Part shown: in pieces, positions 9,778 through 19,473 of the stretch
Numbering within the stretch: the stretch's first letter is position 1
Layout of the letters: each line of letters starts with the position of its first letter
Program-made: the position numbers and the translations under genes
Notes under the pieces: generated by a model
What the model saw: the letters and a program-made list of their open reading frames with translations, nothing else
What the model was told of the DNA's origin: nothing
The model's database searches: none
DNA from: Euglena gracilis
Lineage: Eukaryota > Euglenida > Euglenophyceae > Euglenales
Direction of reading: 5' to 3'
NCBI GenBank assembly: GCA_039621445.1
Contig: CP154955.1
Coordinates: 61,039,564-61,103,563 of the forward strand
DNA length: 64,000 nucleotides

Positions 9778-11501
9778 GACGTAGGGGGAGGGAGAAAAAA
9801 ACCAGGTTCGGGACACATTTTTCAGGGCCACCCCCAGGGACGGGGGGGGCCACAGGGGAGGTCAAGCCGGCACAGCTGTGGCAGGTGAGGAGAGCGGACC
9901 AGCCGAGACGGATGCTGGACCTGTTCTGCGGGACAGGTTCAGTGGGGGACGTCTACCGCAGCCTGGGTTACCAGGTTACATCGGTGGACGTGGACCCCAG
10001 GTGGCGGCCAGACATTTGTGTTGACGTGTTAAAATGGAATTTTAAAAAAAAGTTCCAGCCTGGGGATTTTGAGGTGGTGGTGTGCGGGGTCCCGTGCACG
10101 GAACTCAGCCTGGCCCTGACCACCAGGGAACGAGATTTTAAATTGGCTGATCGGCTGGTGCACCGGGCCCTGGCCATCATCCGGTACCTCCGCCCACAGC
10201 GGTGGTGGCTGGAATACTCCCGGTACGGGTACCTGCAGACCTGCAGGTACATGGCAGGAATCACGCACGTGGACGTGGACTACTGCAAATACGCTGACTG
10301 GGGCTATCAAAATCCCACCAGGATATGGGGCAGCCCCCATGTCTTGGGTCTCAGACCACGGGTGTGTGACGGCCGGACCTGCTCCAACCTGGAAACCCCA
10401 GTACCTGAGGGGGGACGGAAGGGACGGCACAAAATTCGGCTCAGCGGCAAACACCAAAACCTGCCCAAGCATCTGAAATATCGGATCTCAAAGGCACTCG
10501 TCCGTGATCTAGCCACAGCACTGGCACCAGAGGCCCAGGCTGTTGTGTCTCCGGGGCCAGAGGGAGCCCAACGCGGGGTGCCCTCGGTCCTGCTCCATGA
10601 GGTGTGGCAGTGTGCAAGGGAACGGCAGCTGCTGATGCGGGTGCAGGCCAGGGGGCCAGACGGACAGTCCCACTTCATCAACGCCCTCATTGACACAGGG
10701 GCGGAGGTGAACCTGGTCCGAAGAGGCATGCTTCCCAGCACATACCTCCTGCCTGCCCCCAAGCCCCTGTCCCTGGTGACGGCCAGTGGAGCCAAGATGG
10801 AAGGGGGGGAACGTGAGGCAACCCTGGACCTGGTCCTCCGGCGGGAGGGAGGCCTAGGTCAGGGGGAGGGGGCCCTGTGGACTGCCCCAGCCTCCTTCTA
10901 TGAGGCCGACATCCACGTGGAAGCCATCATCGGCTTCACGTGGCTGGAGGAAAACCAGCTCGGGGTGTTCCCACATCTCCGGGCCCTGGCACTGAGGGGG
11001 GAGCAGGTGGTCCTCCTTCGGGGGCATGACACGGAGGGTGAGCAGGTTCAGCCAGCAACCCATAAAAAGGCTCTAAAGCGAGTGAGATACCTGAAAACGG
11101 TGGAGAAAGTCAGAGCACTGCGGCTTGCTTTGCCAGAGGCAGCCCTGGGGGAGGACACCGAGGAGCCTGAGTGGGAGGAAAAACCCCTGCACGAGGATGA
11201 GGCGACCCAGGAGACAGTGGCCAAGGAACTCCTGCGGGCAGCCCGGGAGGTCGAGGCACGGGCAGCTCAAGGGGTCATCCTTGTTCCCGAAGGGGAAGAG
11301 GTGACCAGCCAGTGGGCTGAGGAGCTCCGGGCAGCCCTCCGAAGGGATTTCGAGGGGGATGTTCTCCGGGACAGGATTTGGGAGGAAAGAATCGTACGGG
11401 GGCCCCTGGGGGAAGGGAAAATCGAATTAAAACCGGGATCTGTGACAAAAAAAACAGAGGCCCATGCACCTGACAGGGGAGAGGCACAGGGCGTTGTGTG
11501 A
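9609..11501 (+). CDS. Gypsy C5-cytosine methyltransferase and aspartic protease segment
   Basis: This 630-codon open frame carries a C5-MTase-like domain from about residue 102. Motif I is LDLFCGTGSVGD, followed by an acidic TSVDVDP strand. Motif IV is GVPCTELS at about residue 160 and holds the presumed catalytic Cys. WWLEYSRYG stands at the position where relatives carry ENP, so the Glu is kept but Asn-Pro is not. NPTRIWGS resembles motif VIII. No separate target-recognition domain is obvious, as in short phage-type enzymes. The aspartic protease follows at about residue 350: IDTGAEVNL with D362, a later hydrophobic flap, and AIIGFTWLEEN as the ILG-like block. The frame ends just after an A-run near 11446-11453 that shifts it away from RT. 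The first Met is arbitrary, since the protein is part of a polyprotein. Confidence 0.75.
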   Translation: MAGAALVASGLAVRQVTFPQGTRFFGRGEELCRGTKWPITAFLLCGHPDRCTLEEVRRRGREKKTRFGTHFSGPPPGTGGATGEVKPAQLWQVRRADQPRRMLDLFCGTGSVGDVYRSLGYQVTSVDVDPRWRPDICVDVLKWNFKKKFQPGDFEVVVCGVPCTELSLALTTRERDFKLADRLVHRALAIIRYLRPQRWWLEYSRYGYLQTCRYMAGITHVDVDYCKYADWGYQNPTRIWGSPHVLGLRPRVCDGRTCSNLETPVPEGGRKGRHKIRLSGKHQNLPKHLKYRISKALVRDLATALAPEAQAVVSPGPEGAQRGVPSVLLHEVWQCARERQLLMRVQARGPDGQSHFINALIDTGAEVNLVRRGMLPSTYLLPAPKPLSLVTASGAKMEGGEREATLDLVLRREGGLGQGEGALWTAPASFYEADIHVEAIIGFTWLEENQLGVFPHLRALALRGEQVVLLRGHDTEGEQVQPATHKKALKRVRYLKTVEKVRALRLALPEAALGEDTEEPEWEEKPLHEDEATQETVAKELLRAAREVEARAAQGVILVPEGEEVTSQWAEELRAALRRDFEGDVLRDRIWEERIVRGPLGEGKIELKPGSVTKKTEAHAPDRGEAQGVV

Positions 11502-11508
11502 CCTGGTG

Positions 11509-11678
11509 GCTTGAGTCACCAGGATGTCCTCGATACTGGGGAGGGGGTAAGCATCCGTCACTCTGGCCTCGTTTAATGCCTGGAAATCCACAACCCCACG
11601 CGACTTCCCCTGTTTCTTGGCCACCACGAATGTGGGGCTGCTCCAGGCACTTGGCACCCCCTCCTCCACCTTCTTGTC
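11509..11678 (-). other. 170-bp inversion carrying the RT fingers in antisense
   Basis: On the minus strand this segment reads VEEGVPSAWSSPTFVVAKK, then GVVDFQALNEARVTDAYPLP and SIEDIL, which is the classical Gypsy RT fingers block. It lies head-to-head inside a plus-strand RT gene. The preceding plus sequence ends CTCTGTGTGACCTGG-like text encoding ALCDLV, and the following plus sequence resumes at VLDLKDAFHQ. These are the residues expected on either side of the block. The left breakpoint carries an imperfect inverted repeat, CCTGGTG...CACCAGG (11502-11523). Confidence 0.8.
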
Positions 11679-12156
11679 CCGTCCTTGATCTCAAGGATGC
11701 CTTCCATCAGGTGCCCCTACACGAAGACTCACGCCCATACACCTGCTGCAGCACCCCCCGGGGGTCCAAGCAGTGGTGTGTGGTCGTGATGGGCCTGAAA
11801 AATGGAGTGGCCATTTTTCAGCGGGTGATCGACTACTCGCTGAGGGAAGTGGCTGATGTCGCCAACCCATACGTTGACGACATCATCGTGGGGACAGAGT
11901 GGTGTGGCACGGAGGAAGCTACCCTGGAGGCACACGACCAGGATATCAGGCGAGTGTTGGAGGCACTGCGGGAGCACCGCCTGGTCGTGGACAAAAACAA
12001 GTGCCGCTTCTTTGTAAGAGAAGTGGAGTTCTGTGGCCACATCCTGGGGGAGGAAAACGGAGGCCAGCACCGGGCAAACTCATGGCGCTGGAGAAGTGGG
12101 AGGAGCCCCGCACGATCACAGCCCACAGGGGCTTTCTGGGCTTCACCAACTACTAA
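11679..12156 (+). pseudogene. Gypsy reverse transcriptase, palm and thumb
   Basis: VLDLKDAFHQVPLHEDSRPY, then a GLKNGVAIFQRVID block and the catalytic YVDDIIVGTE box (near 11872) define the RT palm. The following HDQDIRRVLEALREHRLVVDKNKC helix, FFVREVEFCGHIL and FLGFTNY complete it. A frameshift falls near 12055 in a run of Gs and As. An in-frame TAA at about 12153 replaces the expected Tyr codon directly before the SVKEYARYAAPL block. The enzyme copied element RNA into DNA in the particle. This copy cannot make an intact protein. Confidence 0.85.
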
Positions 12157-12159
12157 TCC

Positions 12160-13758
12160 GTGAAGGAGTATGCCAGGTATGCAGCCCCTCTGATGGAACT
12201 CCTCAAGGTGGGACGAGTGGAGGGGAAAAAGGGGAGTAAAAAACCTGTGAAATTCGGCCAAGTGGAACGGGAGGCCTTCACCGCCCTGAAGCAAGAGCTC
12301 CTCCGGGGATTGGAGCTCCACACCATCAACCCGGACCAGCCATTCATTCTCCGGGTTGATGCGAGTGACAAGGCCTTGGGGGCAGCCCTTGAACAGTTTT
12401 TGGAGCCAACAGAGGGGATGCCCACAGCCGTGGAGGCCACGACACAGAAAACCGTGCCTGTGGCTTTCTGCTCCCGGAAGCTCACAGCTGGGGAGGTGAA
12501 GAGCTGGTCTCCGCGAGAGAAGGAGTCCTACGCCATCATCCTGGCCCTCCAAAAACGGGGCTTCTACATCGGCCTGCAGCCGGTGTTGGTCCTCACGGAC
12601 CACAAGTCCCTGGAGGCCTGGGCCAAGGAAACCCTGGACACGCCCTGCGGACCTGCCGGGAGGCGGGGACGCTGGCATGAAATGTTCTCCCGGTTTGACC
12701 TTCACGTGGTCTACATCCCGGGAAAGGAAAATGTGGTGGCGGATGCCCTCAGCAGATGGGCATATCCTGCCTCCAACGCTTTTGCCGACGTCAGCCTCCA
12801 CGGGAGCGAGGAGAATGATGAGGCAATGAGGGCCATGATAGAAGAAGAACGGAGGGAAGAGCGGGAATGCGGGACACCGCACGGGGGGGAGGAACTCCAC
12901 GTGGCGGTAACAACACGCAGCGGGAGAGACACATCGCAGGCGGAACGGGCAGCACAGCACAAACCTGGCCCCAGCCCCACAGAGGGGGAGGGGGCTGAGG
13001 ATTCAGTGCCAGAGGGCCCTGGCCCTGACCCCACAGGGGGGGAGGGGCCTGTGGACGCCCCCTTGGGAGACTCGGGTCCCATCCTCGCGGGAGGGGAGGG
13101 GCCTGGGGTACCTGGGTTGGACAGGTGGGAGACAAGGGGTTCCCCACATGCCCATCAGTTCGTGGATGAATTCGGGAATGAACAGCCGGCAGGAGGGGGG
13201 GGACCTCAGGAACTCCAACCGGGGCGAAGAGTTCTGAGTGAGGACCTGCAGCCGACCCCCCCCATCAACGATCCCGACGAGGGGGAGCTTGGGGAATCTG
13301 AGGGGGAACCAATTTCACTTTCTCCAGACACGGGGGTGCACACCCAGGAGGAGGTGGAGGAGGATCCCTCCATCCCAGTGATGGACAGGGATTGGTCTCG
13401 GGCATACAGGACGTGCCCGGTGTGGGGGCCTGTTAATGCAGGTGTGCAGGCCCCTGCGGGAGATTGGCCTGAGGGAGTCCGACTGTACGAGGACAAAATG
13501 TACACGGACGGGCTCCTCTGCGTGCCCACCAGCCTGATAGGGCTCGTGGTCCGGCCCACCACGGGGACGCGGGCCACCCGGGAGCCTCCAGGCTCTGGCA
13601 CCAGATGGGGCGGTGGGACAGGTTCTCAGATCCAAGGGGGGCAGAGAATATCACCCAAGGCATCCAGCGGCAATGTGAAATCTGCCCAGCCCCCGAGCAC
13701 CTTTAAGTGTGCTGATGGAGACAAGAGGGTAGGGGGAGTGGGGCAGGGACCTGTTTAG
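12160..13758 (+). CDS. Gypsy RNase H and acidic/Pro-Gly linker
   Basis: RNase H occupies about residues 55-200. ILRVDASDKALGAAL (Asp near 67), SPREKESYAIILAL (the catalytic Glu helix), LTDHKSLEAW (Asp near 147) and VVADALSRW (near 194) are the four conserved blocks in order. It would degrade template RNA during reverse transcription. The following 300 residues are a low-complexity acidic linker. Within it, residues about 265-325 contain three degenerate repeats of about 19 residues around a PGPxPTGGEGP core. The frame overlaps the start of the integrase zinc domain, which is read in another frame (13550-13700). The first Met lies inside the RT connection, so the true polypeptide was longer. 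Confidence 0.8.
   Translation: MKEYARYAAPLMELLKVGRVEGKKGSKKPVKFGQVEREAFTALKQELLRGLELHTINPDQPFILRVDASDKALGAALEQFLEPTEGMPTAVEATTQKTVPVAFCSRKLTAGEVKSWSPREKESYAIILALQKRGFYIGLQPVLVLTDHKSLEAWAKETLDTPCGPAGRRGRWHEMFSRFDLHVVYIPGKENVVADALSRWAYPASNAFADVSLHGSEENDEAMRAMIEEERREERECGTPHGGEELHVAVTTRSGRDTSQAERAAQHKPGPSPTEGEGAEDSVPEGPGPDPTGGEGPVDAPLGDSGPILAGGEGPGVPGLDRWETRGSPHAHQFVDEFGNEQPAGGGGPQELQPGRRVLSEDLQPTPPINDPDEGELGESEGEPISLSPDTGVHTQEEVEEDPSIPVMDRDWSRAYRTCPVWGPVNAGVQAPAGDWPEGVRLYEDKMYTDGLLCVPTSLIGLVVRPTTGTRATREPPGSGTRWGGGTGSQIQGGQRISPKASSGNVKSAQPPSTFKCADGDKRVGGVGQGPV
13550..13700 (+). pseudogene. Integrase H2C2 zinc-binding domain
   Basis: In the frame one base ahead of the RNase H linker, the sequence reads AHHGDAGHPGASRLWHQM and ends in ITQGIQRQCEICPAPEHL. 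The His pair, the spacing and the CEIC pair match the N-terminal zinc domain of Gypsy integrases. The frame stops at about 13706, where the G-rich insertion starts. Confidence 0.7.
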
Positions 13759-14345
13759 GGGGGTGAGACCCAGAGGGTGGGTGTATGACAACTGACGGGG
13801 GGTGGTGGGGAGAGCCGGGTGGGGGGTGGGGGGAGGGGACAGGGAGGTGAGGGTAAGGGGGCAAGGGGGGGCGCACAGGGGGGTGAGGCATGGTAAATGA
13901 GGGCGGTGGGAGGGGGGGGTCCGGTTGGGCTCGTGGTGACTGTCGGTGGGGAGAGGGGGGGGGGTGAAAGGCAGGAGGAGGGTCACGATTGCCTTGCACG
14001 GCGGGGAGAGGAGGGCGGGTGTGAAGTGCGGTGAAGTGGTCGAGGGGGAGGGGTGGTGGAAAAAGGGACGTGGGGGGGGGGGCAGAGAGGTGGTGGCCGG
14101 GGAGAACAACGGGTCCACAAGGGGAGCTGGGAGCTGGATGGTAGGGTAGGAGGTGGCTATGGAGAGTGGGGTGGGGAAAGGAGGGGAAAGGGGGACGGGG
14201 GAGGAAAAATGTGCGAGGATGGGAGCCAGGGGGCCGATCTAAGCTGGGGTGACAATGGGGGAGGCCCAAGGGAGAAAGGGGTGGTGGGATTGTGGGGGAG
14301 GGGTAAAGGGGGTGGTGAGGGGGGGAGGAGGGGGGGCAAGGTGGA
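13705..14345 (+). repeat. G-rich, purine-dominated insertion inside the integrase
   Basis: About 640 bases made largely of G runs (3 to 9 long) broken by A, T or short AGG/GTGG words, with no stable unit. It separates the integrase zinc domain from the catalytic core, which are normally about 30 residues apart. Open frames here (proline-rich on the minus strand) are composition artefacts. Many four-run G clusters could form G-quadruplexes. Confidence 0.75.
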
Positions 14346-14349
14346 GGGA

Positions 14350-15269
14350 CGGGTGCGGGATTGTTTGGGGCGGCACCCAACAGAAGCCACCCCTGTGCCA
14401 CCGTTCCTCATGGACAGTGTGGCAGTGGACCTGTTCGCCATGCCTGAGGTGACCCACGAGGGCCAGGTCTATAATTACCTGGCCCTGTGCGTGGACCGTG
14501 AGAGTGGGTGGACAGTGGCCACCCCCCACAAGTACAAGGGCCTGACAGCTGAGGTGGTGGCCAAGGCCATGTTTCGCCACTGGGACATGTTCGGGGCCCC
14601 TCTGTGGTGACTTAGGACCGTGGCCCCCACTTTGCTTCGGCTTGGTGGCCAACAATGTGCGCCGCCATGGGGGTGAGGCGTGCCTACGGGCAGGCCTACC
14701 ACCACCAGGCCAACGGTCGGGCAGAGGTGGCAGGCCAACGGGTGATGAACACCCTGTCCAAGCTCATCGCTGACCTGTCGGAGAAGGAGGCCTCATGGGT
14801 GGTGCTATTACACAAGGCCCTCCGGCACCTGCACGATGTGCCAGGGGAGTCCGGCTTGTCGCCCTACGAGGTGGTCTTCGGGCGGCACCGGCCACTCCAA
14901 GGCCTGCCCCACCAGCCCCCACGAGAGGCCGAGGGGGAAGCCGACTTCATGGCACGGATGCAGGCTATGGACGAGAAGGTGGCCTCAACCTTGAATGCCT
15001 TGCACGCCAAACGGTGGGCTTCCATCAACGCCAGGAGAAGGGACCCACCTCCCCTGGAGCTCCGTGCCAAGGTGTGGTACCGCCCCGAGACACAGCTGGG
15101 CACAGACAAGCTGGCCACCAAGTGGAAAAGGGGGTTTGTGGTGGCCCGCCGGGGTCGCCACTCGTATGTGGTGGAGCTGGCCCCGGGGGCCCGCCAAGAG
15201 GCACACCGGAGCCAACTCAAGCTCCACACGGAGGACGAGTTCTCCACCAAACCCCATCCCACTCTTTAA
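14350..15269 (+). pseudogene. Integrase catalytic core and C-terminal domain
   Basis: The DDE core starts at about 14392. MDSVAVDLFAMP supplies the first Asp. The second is in DRGPHFASAWWP (near 14615), immediately after an in-frame TAG that replaces the expected residue. The Glu is in AYHHQANGRAEVAGQRV (near 14720). The text LSPYEVVFGRHRP is the usual end of the core. The part from 14655 on is one open frame of 204 codons that continues through a basic SH3-like region (LRAKVWYRPETQLGTDKLATKW, then SYVVELAPGARQEAHRSQLK). It ends at a TAA at 15267, after which the chromodomain-like tail lies in another frame. Integrase would join element DNA to the host. The stop and the insertion make this copy dead. 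Confidence 0.85.
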
Positions 15270-15520
15270 TTTCAACGACAAGGCGGCCCCCCTGGAGGTG
15301 GGACCGGATGAGTGGGTGGTGGAGGAGGTTGTGGGCAGCCGGAACCACCCGGAAACGGGGGTGCCGGAATTTCAGGTGAGGAGGAAAAATTAGGATCCGA
15401 CGGATCTCCAATGGCTGCCATGGTCAGATTTCTTCCCCTCCTACAACGAGGATGTGGTGGATTATTGTGCAGCTAAGGGGATTCCATTGGAGGTGGTGGG
15501 ACTTCTCCTCCCCGGGAGGA
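15270..15520 (+). pseudogene. Chromodomain-like C-terminus of the Gypsy integrase
   Basis: DEWVVEEVVGSRNHPETG, then EFQVRR and, after one in-frame TAG at about 15390, DPTDLQWLPWSDFLPSYNED and VVDYCAAKG follow the chromodomain pattern. That pattern is an aromatic first strand, a central W-P turn and a C-terminal helix ending near a Tyr. Chromoviruses use such a tail to target heterochromatin. The second aromatic-cage residue is unclear. The assignment is by pattern only. Confidence 0.55.
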
Positions 15521-15539
15521 AAGGGGGGCGGGGTCGAAG

Positions 15540-18500
15540 GCAATAGGGGAGGGATTGAGGCGGAAGTGGGGGGAAGTGGGGTGCGGGGACTGTGGTGGTG
15601 GCGGAGCACCCCTACGTCCCTGGCCCTCATTCTTAGTTTATTTGTGCCTTCGCAGGTTCAACTTCAATTTCAAATTCAGATTTCAAACCCCTACGACCGC
15701 CCCTTGGCTACGGGCGTGTGGCCCTGGCCAGGAGCCGGGGGCCTGGTGGCCCCTCTCAAGGACACAGGACGCCCGGGAGTGGCGAGGAGGCCACACGAGT
15801 GCACGGGGGGGGGGGCTACCATCCCCAAGGGCCCCTGCGGGCGCCCACATTCCCCCCCCCCAAGGCTTGCCTCGTCCAACACCCGCGGCCACAGAGCGCC
15901 CTCCAAGGGCGAGCGCCCCCTGGCGCCCACTCACCGCACGGAGCGGCACCAGGGCGCCGAGGGGGCCCGGGGCCGCTAGGTTCCAAGGGGGCCTCGAGCT
16001 CCCAAGTCTCCATTTCTGCCCCCCATACAAAAGGGTTCTGCCTTTTACATCAAGGGTTCGATTTGTTTTTCGATTTCAGCTTTGAGCTTTGGAGGGGCCC
16101 CGGGCCAAGGCGGCCCCGGGAGGGGGGGGCTGCCAATTCTTCCCGATTTTTGACGGTTGGCTGCCCCCTCATCGGCCAACCTTGCCGACGGAAAGGTTGG
16201 CGGGCGCCTGGGCGCTGCCAATTTTTGACCGATTTTTTTTGCGGTCGGCCACACCCCTCCTCGGCCCACCATGGCGGGGGAGGGGGGGCGCCTGCCGATT
16301 TTCCACCAATTTTTGAAAATTACACCCCGTCGGCCAATTTTTGATGATAACCACGCCGGAGAAGCAAGCGCCGCCCCCCCCCCCCCACACCGGAGAGAGC
16401 GGGGGGGGGGAAGCCCTCCCTCTCAAGAGGACGGGCCCCGGCCAAGGCGGCTCGGCCCACAACGCGGGGTGGGGGCGGCCCCGACCCCCTCCACGGGGGT
16501 GGGGGGCAGCCCCCTCCTCCAAGGAACGGGCCCCACCCAAGGCGCCTCCCCGGCGCCCCCTCCAGCACGCACCCCTGCCAAGCTCCCGGGGGCCTTTGAC
16601 CACGGGATACCGGCAAGGCGGGGCGGCACTAGTGGGTTGGGGTCAGATGTTTTCTTCCCAACATGCAGGAGCTTTCCACCCCGGGCCAAGCGGGACCTGG
16701 GGGGGTAATCGCAATTACACATTGGCATCGAGTGTTTCGGGGGGGGGGGGGAGTCCGCCCCTACCCATGGGCCAAGAAGGTTCACGGGACCGGAGGGGGA
16801 GCGGAGGGGCCCCAAGCGTTGCCTCCCTGGGTCACGAGCCCGGAGGCGCCTGTCCCCCTTCTCGCCCCTCCCCTGTACCCCCTCCCCGACAGCACGCGCC
16901 ACACACAGCACGTGGCGCCACCGCTTGTGCGTTTCAACAAGAAAAAAATACAAGTTTTTCGGAGGCGGGAAAGCAAAAAGGGGGGGCGGCACCTCGGACC
17001 GGCAAAGGAGTCGAATTTAAATTGCACGGCAATTTTATTGAGGAGGAGAGTGTGCGCGGTCCGAGGGTGCCCGCCCCAAGGAGGGGACCCAAGTGCGCCA
17101 AAAGGGGCCACGAAGGGCCGCCAGGGAGCTCCAAGGCCTCCAAGGGCCTTTTAAGGCCCCACTGGCCCACAAGGGGGCCCCAGAGCCCATTTTGAGGGGG
17201 CCAACAGGCAACCCTCAAGGGGATGCGCAAGCCCTGCTGGGCTTTGCGCAAGCATGCGCACCCCCTTTGTGGGCGCTTGGGATGGTGCAATTCATTAAGA
17301 ATTGCGCAGAGTATACCAAGTATCCCCCCCAGCTGTAGCCCCCCTCCAATTGTACATTTCCTGTTCACAGGGCTCTGTTTACTCTGTTCACATACTGTTC
17401 TTTGTTTGGCATTCAATTTTGTTTTTGCATTTGCCAATCAACAAACAATCAAACAAGTTCAAGCAAACAAGTTCCGCCAACTCTCCTCTTCCTCGGCCTT
17501 GCCTCCGGGTGCAGGGCCTGGCCGCTGCCTCTCTCGCTCCCCTGCCACAGGAGCCTGGCCGGAGCTCCCCGGTCTGCCTGGCGTGCCGGCCGCTGGCGGG
17601 CTCCTGTGGTCCGGGTGTGGATTGACGCCCGCCAATCCCTGGCCGTGCTCCGCAGGCGTTCGGTGGGCGTCGCTGCTGACGTCGTCCGGCCTTGCGGGCT
17701 GACCTCAGGAATTGGCTGGGCTCAAGCTTTGGCTCTCCTTGGCTCTCCTTGGTGTGTGTTCTTGTCTGGGTTCGGTTGCCCCCCCCCTTTGGGGCTTTTT
17801 TTTGCCTGCCCCCCCTGGGCGTGCGTGCCCCCCCCCTGTGGTCGTGGGCAGCACCCTGGCCGCTTTTTTTCTTGCCGGCCCCCCTGGGCCATGCGTGCCA
17901 CCCCCCCCGGGTGGCCTTGGGCGGCCACCCCCTGGGCCGCTCTCGCCCCCCCCCCCCTGGTGGTCTGGGCGGCCCCACTGGGCCGGTTTTTTTGGGCGCC
18001 CCCCCCCCTCCCGGGTCGTGGGCGGCCCCCCTAGGCCGATTTTCGGCACCTCCCCCCGGGCCTGGGCGGCCCCCTGGCGGCATTTTTTTTTTTGCCTGCC
18101 CGCTGGGCCGTGCGTGCCCCCCCCCCCACCCCGGGTGGCCTTGGGCGGCCCCCCTTGGTGCCGCTCTTGGGTGCCCCCCCCCTGGTGTCTGGGTCCCCCC
18201 CTGGGCCCCCCTCTTGCGCCCCCCCCCGGTCTGGGTGGCCCCTTCTGGTGGCCCTTCTGCTTGGGGGGTTCGGGTTGTCCCTGTTGGGTGGGGTCCCCTT
18301 TCTTTCTCCTTTCCTCTCCTTCTTTGCTCGCCTCTCCCCGGGGCTTTCGCCCCCGTGATTCGTCGCTCTCATCTCCTCTCTCTCTATCCTCCCTGGGCTC
18401 TCTCCGCTCTCCCTTCTCATGGCTCGGCCTCAGTCGGGCTCACCGTGACTCAGCTTCGGTTGGGGAAGAGATGGGGTGGTACACCAGTGTGAGGGTTGGT

Positions 18501-18560
18501 CGGTGAGAACCCTCCTCAGTATCCATCAGCTCAGTAGGGGGATAGCCAGCTGCCGCCGAC
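15540..18560. other. GC-rich flank without recognisable genes
   Basis: The region follows the Gypsy chromodomain and may contain its 3' LTR, but no repeated partner exists upstream to prove it. The block 17770-18250 is a degenerate C-rich repeat of words such as GGGCGGCCCCCC and TGCCTGCCC separated by T runs. A less GC-rich patch at 17290-17480 (TATACCAAG, CAATCAACAAACAATCAAAC) looks like a promoter or LTR U3/R segment. The overlapping Gly/Pro-rich open frames on both strands are composition artefacts. Confidence 0.5.
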
Positions 18561-18589
18561 GTCACAACATATACTCACGACGACAGCAC

Positions 18590-18940
18590 AGCATGATCAT
18601 CAGCTCAGCTCCTGTGCGCGCGCTGCCAGCCGCCTGTCCTGAGCGTCGAAGGCGAGGCGAAGGAACAGAAAGACGAGCTGGAACTTGGCCCATCCTTTGT
18701 CCACCAAGGGCTGGGGCTGACTTCCGTCTTCTGGGCCTTCTGGCCACAGTGCTCCAAGGACCGTGGCCTTCACGGGGGGGGTTTGGGGCTGGGAAATTTC
18801 TGGGGTGGGGGTCTGGGGGGGATGAAAGGCCACGGTTTGCCTTGTGTTGACCGCGTCCCCAAGGTTTCCAGCTGCTGCGGCCACTGCTCCAGGACGTTCG
18901 CGGCCATATAATTCCAACCTCTTCTCCACTTCACTGATGA
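18590..18940 (-). pseudogene. DIRS ORF1 N-terminal fragment, possibly of element E
   Basis: On the minus strand the start (EVEKRLELYGRERPGAVAAA) matches ORF1 of copy C (NAVENKLELSNRRELPGAAV). The segment at 18690-18765 is the reverse complement of bases 20-95 of copy A. Similarity ends abruptly near 18685. It lies directly below the ORF1 fragment of F, so two ORF1 starts are stacked. The simplest explanation is that it is the continuation of element E beyond the F insertion. Confidence 0.6.
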
Positions 18941-19473
18941 TCTTTACCCTTTACCCCTGAAAGGGTTTGGGGCTGGAAATCTTGAGGGGTTCTTGCGGCC
19001 CCACCCTTGACCCCTGGGGGGTGATGTGAAAGAGAAAGAATGGGGATGTTGTGATTGACCTTTTCTGCCCCTCCCATGGGCTGTGAGGCCTGGGTACAGA
19101 AGACCCCCTTGACCTTTGTTCCAGCGACTTTTGTAGATGTGGATGCCTTCATGGCCGGTTGCGCCGTCATGGCCTGTGGTGACTTCATGGCCTGTGCGGT
19201 TTTGGCTGCCATCGCCATGCTTGGACACATTGTGTGTTTTGGATTGTTGGCCCCAATGTCCCTGGAGCCAAAGGCCGTATTGGCCTGCTGGCTGCTTCTT
19301 CTGCTCCCCCCGTGTCTTCTGACCACTGTCTGCCAGGGTCTGTGGTTGTCACTTGCGGTTTTTTTGCATCCTTGAAATTTCTGATGGGTAAGGGGCAGCC
19401 ACGATTTGCAACGGTCGGTCCGCGTCGTCAGGTTGTCCAGCTGCTTCGGCTGCTCCCTCTTGAAGTTCTCCAT
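18941..19473 (-). pseudogene. DIRS F ORF1 fragment
   Basis: A 180-codon frame starts MENFKREQPKQLDN and carries the family motif NHRPWQTVVRR near residue 45, equivalent to GHGPWTLVVRA in D and GHGQWTTVLRK in C. It then becomes low-complexity (Ala/Met/Lys). The rest of F (RT, YR, right end) is missing below 18940. Its left terminal repeat is split by BC, one half at 19650-19720 and the other at 29309-29377. Confidence 0.65.

Larger units (their letters stand above)
6490..15540 (+). mobile_element. Ty3/Gypsy-like retrotransposon with two DNA-methyltransferase domains (decayed)
   Basis: Domain order on the plus strand is gag, CCHC knuckle, Dam-like domain, C5-MTase domain, aspartic protease, RT (YVDD), RNase H, integrase (H2C2 then DDE) and a chromodomain-like tail. 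RNase H before integrase, plus a C-terminal chromodomain, is the Ty3/Gypsy chromovirus layout. The two methyltransferase domains between gag and protease are not standard. The element carries at least seven frameshifts or stops, one small inversion and one large insertion. No 5' LTR is recognisable upstream of 6490, where DIRS sequence abuts. A 3' LTR was not identified, although purine-rich DNA at 15520-15590 could be the polypurine tract. Confidence 0.8.

Noticed and set aside
13651-14401. Proline-rich minus-strand frames in the G-rich integrase insertion
   Set aside because: Translations of C runs, with no start context and no conservation to test.
17388-18506. Gly/Pro-rich frames on both strands in the GC-rich flank
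   Set aside because: Composition artefacts of C runs. Frames overlap on both strands.
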